NCBI GenBank assembly: GCA_000991805.1
Contig: LBSF01000037.1
Location: 1-6,484, forward strand
Source: a candidate division WS6 bacterium GW2011_GWC2_36_7
Lineage (GTDB): Bacteria; Patescibacteriota; Dojkabacteria; SC72
Reading direction: 5' to 3'
DNA: 6,484 bases
The position numbers were made by a program, and so were the translations under genes. The notes beneath the pieces are model-generated. The model made no database searches, had not been told where the DNA came from, and saw only the letters and a list, made by a program, of their open reading frames with translations. Shown here piece by piece: positions 1 to 4,450 of this stretch (the first letter of the stretch is position 1; each line of letters starts with the position of its first letter).

Positions 1-88
1 TGAAAATAATCATAGAAATATTTTACATCAAGGAATTGTATATTCCGAAGATTTAATTTGTTTATTTTGAATTCATGGAAGTGGAAAG

Positions 89-104
89 CAGGGTGGGTGT
101 ATAC
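89..104. repeat. 16-bp direct repeat, copy A
   Basis: CAGGGTGGGTGTATAC occurs here and again, exactly and in the same orientation, at 1898-1913. This copy begins 3 nt past the stop codon of the minus-strand S4-domain gene. The other copy lies just upstream of the T-box 1 promoter, so the pair brackets the T-box / tRNA-Tyr / S4-protein unit. The six bases GTATAC within it are palindromic. No flanking integrase or transposase is present. It may be a recombination scar, a dispersed genomic repeat, or an end-of-transcript element. Confidence 0.8.
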
Positions 105-107
105 GTT

Positions 108-1385
108 TTAAGTTACCTGTATAACCGTCTTCTTTCCCACATTAATCATATCCCCAGGTTGAGGTACGAAGTTAATATCACTTACCTTCTCTCCATTAAC
201 CTTAATACTACCTTCGTTAAGTTGTATAAATACCTGTTTCGCAGAAACACCAGTAATATTAGCAATTATATTTTTTAAACGAGTTCCATCAGCTTCAAAT
301 TCTTTAGTTTTGTTTAAACTAAAAGTAGAATCCCCCAAAAATTCTGTAAGTCTAATTGCTCGAATCCTACTGTCCATATCAAATACATTACCCTCTATAC
401 CCAAACTATTTAAGAAATGTGTAATTGTTGTATCTGTAACTGTGTTTTGCACCCTTTCTAACCAATCTGTCCTGTCTTTCCCATTGAAATTATCAATATC
501 CAAGAGAAGATTTATGAATTCAAACCTATCCCTAAACCTTGTTACTGGGTCTGGAGCAGCATCCCATTTCCCACCATTACTTACAGGAGAGACTAGGGGA
601 GTATGAGGAAGATTCCTAATGATACTGTTTCTAAGTTGTAAATGATCCTGTGTAGCCAGATCGGACATCATATCTAACCAAATGAGGGCAGATTGTTCTT
701 CTTTAGATATTAATATTCGTGGTAGCAATACAGGATCTGCATCATACAAAGCATTTGGTAAGTCTTCGGTTCCGTCACCTTCAAGGGTATGTGTCAATTT
801 CTCACCTTTCCAATTTGGTAATAGCTTTTGAATCAAACTATTTAAATCTTTAACTTCAGCCGAATGGATTAAACATTCTGAGTGGGAAAAAGAGGAAGCA
901 TTCCCACCATTTTTTTGTATTAGTTGTGTTAAAGTCTCAATATTTTCCTGTATTCTTGTACTATCAACCATATCTTTTTCTTCTGGATTATCTATGGTTT
1001 GAGCTAGAAGCTCAATATCAGAGAGAGAAAGGAATATGTGCGAATGTATGCTAAAAGAACTTAATGCTTTTTGAAATGAGGCTATACCCTTTGCCCATTT
1101 TGTTGGTCTGGCAGTATCCTTTGTACTTAATTCAGATGCGATACCAATGATTTGTTCATTGTTTCCTGCAACTTCTGCAATGGGTTGACACCCGACACTT
1201 ACGATGGGGATAGCGGTTTGTTTTTCTCTTGCAGATAGCAAAATATCCTGCAATCTGTTTTCATTTGTAGGTTCCTTTACCATCTTAGGTATTAATTCCT
1301 GATCTATCCAGCGAGCTAATAATAGCTCCTCGACGGATTCCATAGGGTCTTTTTCAATTGTTTCTTGCATAGCTTCTATGTCCAT
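108..1385 (-). CDS. Unknown protein with C-terminal TyrRS-type S4 RNA-binding domain
   Basis: This 425-residue protein is not recognised as a whole. Residues about 369-425 form an S4 domain: a helical start, TGVSAKQ near 378-384, the strand-turn IKVNGEKV at 394-401, and a final GKKTVIQV. This is very like the C-terminal tRNA-binding S4 tail of bacterial TyrRS, and the total length also matches TyrRS. Residues 1-365 show no HIGH-like or KMSKS-like motif, so I do not call it a synthetase. The region around 57-130 alternates hydrophobic strands (IPIVSVG, IIGIAS, HIFLSLSDIELL) with helices, which suggests a Rossmann-like fold (inference). The start is fixed by the tRNA-Tyr gene ending only 20 nt upstream; there is no Shine-Dalgarno sequence, so the 5' end of the message may be made by tRNA 3' processing. 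A tRNA-Tyr-binding or tRNA-Tyr-using role is inferred from the S4 domain plus the Tyr T-box and tRNA-Tyr upstream. A class I synthetase relative or a tRNA-dependent ligase is possible but unproven. Confidence 0.85.
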   Translation of the reverse strand: MDIEAMQETIEKDPMESVEELLLARWIDQELIPKMVKEPTNENRLQDILLSAREKQTAIPIVSVGCQPIAEVAGNNEQIIGIASELSTKDTARPTKWAKGIASFQKALSSFSIHSHIFLSLSDIELLAQTIDNPEEKDMVDSTRIQENIETLTQLIQKNGGNASSFSHSECLIHSAEVKDLNSLIQKLLPNWKGEKLTHTLEGDGTEDLPNALYDADPVLLPRILISKEEQSALIWLDMMSDLATQDHLQLRNSIIRNLPHTPLVSPVSNGGKWDAAPDPVTRFRDRFEFINLLLDIDNFNGKDRTDWLERVQNTVTDTTITHFLNSLGIEGNVFDMDSRIRAIRLTEFLGDSTFSLNKTKEFEADGTRLKNIIANITGVSAKQVFIQLNEGSIKVNGEKVSDINFVPQPGDMINVGKKTVIQVT

Positions 1386-1405
1386 AATTTAATATTTATT
1401 AATTT

Positions 1406-1490
1406 TGGTCCTGTGGACGGGATTCGAACCCGCTATGTCATATTGACGGCGGTTTTACAGACCGCTGCAGTACCACTCTGCATCCACAGG
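1406..1490 (-). tRNA. trnY: tRNA-Tyr (anticodon GTA), class II, CCA encoded
   Basis: The full cloverleaf is readable. Acceptor CCTGTGG (1490-1484) pairs with CCACAGG (1416-1410). The D arm is GCAG/CTGC with loop AGTGGTA. The anticodon arm is GCGGT/ACCGC with loop CTGTAAA, so the anticodon is GTA. The long variable arm GTCA-ATA-TGAC marks a bacterial-type tRNA-Tyr. The T arm GCGGG/CCCGT has loop TTCGAAT, followed by discriminator A (1409) and an encoded CCA (1408-1406). Two features are odd: the first pair is C1-G72, whereas bacterial tRNA-Tyr normally has G1-C72 and C1-G72 is the archaeal/eukaryotic identity; and position 8 is A instead of the near-universal U. The gene starts 10 nt after the T-box 1 terminator U-tract, so it appears to be under T-box control. 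Its GTA anticodon and ACCA end match the T-box specifier (TAC) and antiterminator bulge (TGGT). Confidence 0.96.
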
Positions 1491-1500
1491 TTGTTAAAAC

Positions 1501-1550
1501 AAAAAACGCCCTTGTAAATACCCAAATTAATGGATACTTACAAGGGCGTT
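1501..1550 (-). terminator. T-box 1 regulated terminator
   Basis: A 13-bp stem, AACGCCCTTGTAA (1550-1538) with TTACAAGGGCGTT (1517-1505), is followed by six T (1506-1501). The 5' arm contains CGCCCTTG, the same bases that form the 3' side of the T-box antiterminator, so the two structures exclude each other. Without uncharged tRNA, transcription should stop 10 nt before the tRNA-Tyr gene. Confidence 0.93.
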
Positions 1551-1587
1551 AGATACGCGATACCACCTTGTTTTGATATATATAAAC

Positions 1588-1609
1588 AAAAAACACCCGT
1601 AAAGGGTGT
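1588..1609 (-). terminator. Terminator-like hairpin nested in stem III of T-box 1
   Basis: ACACCC (1609-1604) pairs with GGGTGT (1598-1593) and runs directly into six T (1593-1588). On its own it looks like a small intrinsic terminator. It is enclosed by an outer stem, GATATATAT (1630-1622) with ATATATATC (1583-1575), just before the antiterminator. T-box 2 has the same nested layout with a different sequence. It may simply be stem III, or an additional upstream attenuation point. Confidence 0.55.
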
Positions 1610-1844
1610 CATCTCATATTGATATATATCCTCATTCTGAATGCTCTGTTGAGACGACACATTCTCTCGATATAACGGATCGAACCCGGCTCAGCTTACT
1701 ATTTTCAGCTTACAACTCAAGAGGGTAATTCAATTAAATATGTACGGGAATCTTGCTCCAACCGATTCCTCTCAGGTGGCCACCATACTTAATCTACTAT
1801 TTCTCTTTCAAAGTCTTTGATTAAATTGTACTAAAGAACAGGTC

Positions 1845-1874
1845 ATTATATCAGAGAATTATTGATCTTGTCTA
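1845..1874 (-). promoter_or_regulatory. Promoter of T-box 1 / tRNA-Tyr / S4 unit
   Basis: The -10 is a perfect TATAAT (1850-1845). The -35 is TAGACA (1874-1869), five of six matches to TTGACA, with an 18-nt spacer. The predicted transcription start is near 1838, about 31 nt before the first base pairs of T-box stem I. This is a housekeeping sigma-type promoter by consensus. Confidence 0.75.
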
Positions 1875-1897
1875 ATATAGCGTAAAAAGGGGCATGC

Positions 1898-1913
1898 CAG
1901 GGTGGGTGTATAC
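1898..1913. repeat. 16-bp direct repeat, copy B
   Basis: An exact copy of CAGGGTGGGTGTATAC at 89-104, in the same orientation. It lies 24 nt upstream of the T-box 1 -35 box, between the inverted repeat that follows the small peptide gene and the promoter. Flanking bases differ between the two copies, so identity is confined to the 16 bp. Confidence 0.8.
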
Positions 1914-1929
1914 ACTAGAATAAGTTCTT

Positions 1930-1975
1930 AGGTTGGATTCATCTTTTTATGCAGGAGTTTTGATGAATCCAACCT
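1930..1975. repeat. Inverted repeat, possible terminator of the small peptide transcript
   Basis: AGGTTGGATTCATC (1930-1943) is a perfect inverted repeat of GATGAATCCAACCT (1962-1975), with an 18-nt loop. It lies 30 nt past the stop codon of the minus-strand 50-residue peptide, where a transcription end is expected. Neither strand has a proper T-tract after the stem, so it may be an RNA-stabilising 3' hairpin or a protein-binding site, not a classical intrinsic terminator. Confidence 0.6.
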
Positions 1976-2005
1976 TATGATATTCCACTATGGTATTAAC
2001 ACATA

Positions 2006-2158
2006 TTAATGTGGAACAATCATGTAACTATATGTCGGAGTACTAGTTCGTTGGCTTGTATTTGGGGTTGAAAGTATATTGGCTTGTGAGAATACATACC
2101 AAGTTAATGCAATTACCAGTAGAAAAATGAACATTCCTTTTTTTGTTGCCTTTTTCAT
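2006..2158 (-). CDS. T-box-controlled 50-residue single-pass membrane peptide
   Basis: The open frame starts with ATG at 2158 and ends with TAA at 2008-2006. The peptide begins MKKATKKG, a strongly basic start. A hydrophobic segment follows at about residues 9-24 (GMFIFLLVIALTWYVF), then a polar Thr/Ser/Pro-rich tail ending IVPH. This predicts one membrane helix, N-terminus inside, with a roughly 25-residue outside tail. It could also be a secretion signal. It contains three Tyr (residues 21, 43, 45). Evidence that it is real: a perfect AGGAGG 8 nt upstream, and its position as the first frame after the T-box 2 terminator. No family is recognised. Candidates are a tiny transporter accessory, a signalling or toxin-like peptide, or an envelope stress peptide. 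The T-box implies expression when some tRNA is uncharged; which one is not resolved. Confidence 0.75.
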   Translation of the reverse strand: MKKATKKGMFIFLLVIALTWYVFSQANILSTPNTSQRTSTPTYSYMIVPH

Positions 2159-2166
2159 AGCATTAT

Positions 2167-2172
2167 CCTCCT
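2167..2172 (-). promoter_or_regulatory. Strong ribosome binding site of the 50-residue peptide
   Basis: A perfect AGGAGG lies 8 nt before the ATG at 2158. It decides the start: an ATG at 2163 is in another frame and hits TGA after two codons. It is the only clear Shine-Dalgarno sequence in the window; the other genes have AT-rich leaders without one. Confidence 0.85.
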
Positions 2173-2218
2173 AAATTTTTATCTCCTGCAACGAGATTTT
2201 TAAAGAACAATATATAAC

Positions 2219-2276
2219 AAAAAACCTCGTCTATACCCTCCAAGATAAATACCTTGAAAGGCAAGGACGAGGTTTT
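2219..2276 (-). terminator. T-box 2 regulated terminator
   Basis: CCTCGTC (2272-2266) pairs with GACGAGG (2231-2225), extended by AAAA on the 5' side against the T-tract, and followed by six T (2224-2219). The 5' arm includes the CGT and the first C of the antiterminator's 3' side, so the two folds compete. It lies about 60 nt before the peptide start codon. Confidence 0.88.
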
Positions 2277-2309
2277 AATTCGTGTTACCACCCTGCTTCC
2301 ATTAGTTAC

Positions 2310-2331
2310 AAAAAATCCACCTTTCGGTGGA
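2310..2331 (-). terminator. Terminator-like hairpin nested in stem III of T-box 2
   Basis: TCCACC (2331-2326), a GAAA tetraloop and GGTGGA (2321-2316) are followed directly by six T (2315-2310). An outer 10-bp stem, CATTAGTTAC (2352-2343) with GTAACTAATG (2309-2300), encloses it. The layout matches the nested hairpin of T-box 1 although the sequences differ, which argues for a conserved function of the arrangement. Confidence 0.6.
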
Positions 2332-2477
2332 GTATAAAAAAAGTAACTAATGCTCTTTTTTACGCTCCGTTTCCGACACGTATTGATATATTTATACGGT
2401 TTACCTTTCCGTCATACTTATCGTATGCAGCTTGTTTGGTAGGAAGCCAAACTCAAACGCTTTTCTAAATTGTGTTG

Positions 2478-2505
2478 TTATTATACTACTTGCTTGTGTT
2501 AAAAT
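2478..2505 (+). promoter_or_regulatory. Candidate promoter of the deaminase gene, possibly leaderless
   Basis: TAAAAT (2500-2505) with TTATTA (2478-2483) at 16 nt is a weak match to the consensus. If used, transcription would start at or beside the ATG at 2511, giving a leaderless mRNA. That would fit the absence of a Shine-Dalgarno sequence. It overlaps the T-box 2 promoter on the other strand. Confidence 0.35.
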
Positions 2506-2508
2506 AAA
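2480..2508 (-). promoter_or_regulatory. Promoter of T-box 2 / small peptide
   Basis: A perfect TATAAT (2485-2480) has a weak -35 TTTATT (2508-2503) at 17 nt. Predicted start is near 2473. The promoter sits in the 30 nt between the T-box 2 leader and the divergently read deaminase gene, so the two transcription units share this short control region. Confidence 0.6.
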
Positions 2509-2510
2509 CT

Positions 2511-3020
2511 ATGGAAATACTAAAAGCTAAAGAAAAATCTAAAGCTCAAGAATATTTAAAACAAGCAGCCAGTCTAGGAGCGAGATCTAGATGTCTTAAA
2601 AGACCCAGAGGAGTGGTTATTATTCTGAATGACAAGGTAATAGGGGAAGGATGGAATGCTCCTGCAGATGATCATGTATGTAAGGAATGCTTAAGAGATA
2701 GAATGAAACCAATGATATTTTCAACCTTTAATACAGAACCTTGTTATGCTGTTCATGCAGAACAAAGAGCTATATTTAATGCTTTTAAAGCAGGATATTC
2801 AGACCTTTCAAATGCTAAGATGTACTTTTCAAGAACAGATCGAGATGGGAAATACATGCCATGTGATGATGGCCCATCTTGTACCATATGTAGCAAATTG
2901 ATACTAGAAGCTGGGATTAAAAGTTTTGTATATGAGACTATTAACGATGGAGTAGTGGAACTTTCTTCAAAAGAATTTAATGATTTGTCTATGAAGAATG
3001 TGGAAGATAGCTTAGAATAA
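2511..3020 (+). CDS. dCMP/CMP-type deaminase (zinc-dependent)
   Basis: A 169-residue member of the cytidine/deoxycytidylate deaminase fold, the usual size of dCMP deaminases. HAE at residues 82-84 supplies the zinc-binding His and the proton-shuttling Glu. Cys124 and Cys127 in GPSCTIC are the other zinc ligands, in the place of the family's PCxxC motif; here the residue before the first Cys is Ser, and an additional PC precedes it at 117-118. An upstream H-x-C-x2-C (His55, Cys57, Cys60) and Cys78 could form a second metal site, as some dCMP deaminases have. The likely reaction is deamination of a cytosine nucleotide to the uracil form, in the cytosol. The exact substrate (dCMP, CMP or other) is not decided by sequence. 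The next gene follows after 30 nt on the same strand. Confidence 0.88.
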   Translation: MEILKAKEKSKAQEYLKQAASLGARSRCLKRPRGVVIILNDKVIGEGWNAPADDHVCKECLRDRMKPMIFSTFNTEPCYAVHAEQRAIFNAFKAGYSDLSNAKMYFSRTDRDGKYMPCDDGPSCTICSKLILEAGIKSFVYETINDGVVELSSKEFNDLSMKNVEDSLE

Positions 3021-3050
3021 ACTAATTTATTAAATTAATAAAAATCTATT

Positions 3051-3791
3051 ATGAAAATTCTACAAACAAATATCTGGCAGGGAAGATTAGTAAAAAACTT
3101 CATAGATCTAGTAAAAGAAGTAAACCCAGACATAATTACATTACAAGAAGTATGTAGCTGTAAAGAAACAGAATTCCAAACACTGAACCTTAGCTCTTTT
3201 GAAGATATTAAGGCAGAATTTCCTAATTACAATGAAGTACTAGCACCAACATATTCTTTTAGAACAATGGATGCAGAGATTATGTTTGAAAATGTCATAC
3301 TATCCAAATACCCAATCCTAAACAGTAAGGTTGTATTTACTAATGGAGAATTTAAAAAGGATTTTAATACTAAATATGATGATTACAATATCCGTAACTT
3401 TGTACATGCAACAATAGATATTAATGGATCTAAGTTGAATGTCATAACCCATCATGGACACCATGTAGAGGGAACTAAAGAGGGGAACGCAGAGACTCTC
3501 AGACAGATGATAGTGCTAAGAGACTATATTAAACAACTAAGTGAACCAGTAATATTAACAGGTGATTTCAACCTATCTCCTAAGTGTGAGTCTTTAGAAA
3601 TATTGAATGCTGAATTAAACAATCTTTGTATATTGAGCAATGTTGAAACAACAAGGAATGAATTTGCTAAGAAAGCTATACAGGTTTGTGACTACATCTT
3701 TACTAATGATTTGGTTAAGGTAAATACGTTTGAGGTAGAGAAAATGCTCGTGTCTGATCATCAAGCCTTATTGCTTGATTTTGAGATATAG
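3051..3791 (+). CDS. Endonuclease/exonuclease/phosphatase (EEP) family hydrolase
   Basis: This 246-residue protein carries the EEP (exonuclease III / DNase I-like) motifs in order: Asn7 in LQTNIWQ, the metal-binding Glu33 in TLQEV, the His-rich HHGHH at 134-138, GDFN at 171-174, CDYIF at 213-217 and the catalytic SDH at 235-237. These residues bind a divalent metal and cleave phosphodiester or phosphomonoester bonds. Substrate cannot be told from sequence; AP-site DNA, nucleotides and lipids are all used in this superfamily. There is no signal peptide or membrane segment, so it is probably cytosolic. It starts 30 nt after the deaminase stop with no Shine-Dalgarno sequence, and pairing with a nucleotide deaminase suggests nucleotide salvage or DNA maintenance (inference). 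It ends 6 nt from the stop of the convergent minus-strand gene. Confidence 0.88.
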   Translation: MKILQTNIWQGRLVKNFIDLVKEVNPDIITLQEVCSCKETEFQTLNLSSFEDIKAEFPNYNEVLAPTYSFRTMDAEIMFENVILSKYPILNSKVVFTNGEFKKDFNTKYDDYNIRNFVHATIDINGSKLNVITHHGHHVEGTKEGNAETLRQMIVLRDYIKQLSEPVILTGDFNLSPKCESLEILNAELNNLCILSNVETTRNEFAKKAIQVCDYIFTNDLVKVNTFEVEKMLVSDHQALLLDFEI

Positions 3792-3797
3792 CTAATG

Positions 3798-4415
3798 CTA
3801 TTTAAACTGTATAGAATTGATAATTGAATCTATATCCTTTTGATATTGATTCTTAACCTCTGTACTTACATCTTCAGAAAGTATTGCGGGACTAAACTGA
3901 ATCATGTAGTTTCCTTTTATGAATAGATAATCTTGATAACCATAAGCAGGATTCTCTTCTTTAATTCCATTTACCCCATCTATTTTTATATCCTTGTAAT
4001 CTGGAGAATTTTTATCTAGTGAATGCCAGAACTTATATTCTTTTATAGTCATGAATTGAAATTTCGGAGAGGCACCTAGAATTATGGATGCACCACTACG
4101 TTTATTTGAATCTCCTGAAAATGGACCTGCATAATCAGCAGATTTAAGAAGTACATTCCCATTATCCTTTAGAATCAAGGCGTTTGTATCCTCAGACCAA
4201 CCCGAGGGTAGGGTATATGAAATCAAATCTTTAACTGGTTTGTCTTGAATATTTTTGTTTATTCTTATTTCAAAAAACAGAGTAGAAACACTCCCGTGTT
4301 CAACCTCTGCAACATAGAGATATGTTCCCCCTAACATTAATATGAGTAGAGCAAGGGAGGCTAGAGCGAACTTTTGAAGAGCAGATAGCTTCTTCTTGGT
4401 ACTTTTCTTAGGCAT
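3798..4415 (-). CDS. Membrane-anchored PsbP-like protein, paralogue 2
   Basis: 205 residues. A Lys-rich start (MPKKSTKKK) precedes one membrane helix at about 15-35, and the rest is predicted outside the cytoplasm. The outer part (about 62-205) has the look of PsbP-like domains: YTLPSGW at 67-73, SADYAG at 92-97, a Gly-rich strand, NSPDYKDIKIDG at 136-147, and a C-terminal helix ending DSIINSIQFK. It is a tandem paralogue of the gene immediately upstream (4451-5062), sharing the start, the PSGW and DY blocks and the identical last ten residues. No catalytic residues stand out, and the function is unknown. The gap to the upstream paralogue is 35 nt of AT-rich sequence with no Shine-Dalgarno, so co-transcription is likely. 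The family call rests on pattern resemblance. Confidence 0.8.
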   Translation of the reverse strand: MPKKSTKKKLSALQKFALASLALLILMLGGTYLYVAEVEHGSVSTLFFEIRINKNIQDKPVKDLISYTLPSGWSEDTNALILKDNGNVLLKSADYAGPFSGDSNKRSGASIILGASPKFQFMTIKEYKFWHSLDKNSPDYKDIKIDGVNGIKEENPAYGYQDYLFIKGNYMIQFSPAILSEDVSTEVKNQYQKDIDSIINSIQFK

Positions 4416-4450
4416 AGTAAAATAATAATAAATTTAAATTAATATTGTTT

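Larger units (their letters stand above)
1501..1838 (-). promoter_or_regulatory. T-box riboswitch 1, probably tyrosine-specific
   Basis: T-box leaders bind uncharged tRNA and let transcription continue past a terminator. Lower stem I is AAGAG (1807-1803) with CTCTT (1723-1719). The specifier loop has AGTA on its 5' side (1798-1795) and GAATTACC on its 3' side (1731-1724). Above it, ATTAAGTATG (1793-1784) pairs with CATATTTAAT (1742-1733). The distal end has TGAGA and the hairpin GGAATC/GATTCC with loop GGTTGGAGCAA, the usual apical signature. The antiterminator is CAAGG, bulge TGGTATC, GCG (1570-1556), pairing with CGC and CCTTG (1548-1541). Read one base after GAA, the specifier is TAC (Tyr, 1727-1725), matching the tRNA-Tyr downstream. 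Read directly after GAA it would be TTA (Leu); context favours Tyr. The bulge base T can pair with the A discriminator of this tRNA. The 3' boundary is the terminator U-tract; the 5' end is inferred from the promoter. Confidence 0.93.
2219..2473 (-). promoter_or_regulatory. T-box leader 2, atypical stem I, upstream of the 50-residue peptide
   Basis: The 3' half is a clear T-box. AGGGTGGTAACACG (2294-2281) matches the consensus AGGGTGGNACCGCG closely. It forms an antiterminator: GCAGGG (2296-2291) with CCTTGC (2266-2261), bulge TGGTAAC (2290-2284), and ACG (2283-2281) with CGT (2269-2267). A competing terminator follows. The bulge TGGT calls for a tRNA ending in ACCA. The 5' half shows no canonical stem I: no TGAGA bulge and no GGTTGG-type apical loop. 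Instead three local hairpins follow one another: GTTTGG/CCAAAC (2452-2434), CATAC/GTATG (2427-2413) and ACGG/CCGT (2412-2396). The specifier codon, and so the amino acid, cannot be read with confidence. The leader may be a reduced or divergent T-box. Confidence 0.82.

Noticed and set aside
75..606. Short plus-strand frames opposite the S4-domain gene
   Set aside because: They overlap a long minus-strand frame with a clear S4 domain and have no motif or promoter of their own.
108..1385. Calling the 425-residue protein tyrosyl-tRNA synthetase
   Set aside because: Length, S4 tail and context fit, but the HIGH and KMSKS motifs and the class I N-terminal signature are not visible.
1676..1720. A second tRNA gene suggested by the T-arm-like sequence in the leader
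   Set aside because: No matching acceptor, D or anticodon arm can be drawn around it, and it lies wholly inside the T-box leader.
3788..3801. Bidirectional terminator between the convergent stop codons (ATAGC-TAAT-GCTAT)
   Set aside because: The stem is only 5 bp of mostly AT pairs with no real T-tract on either side.
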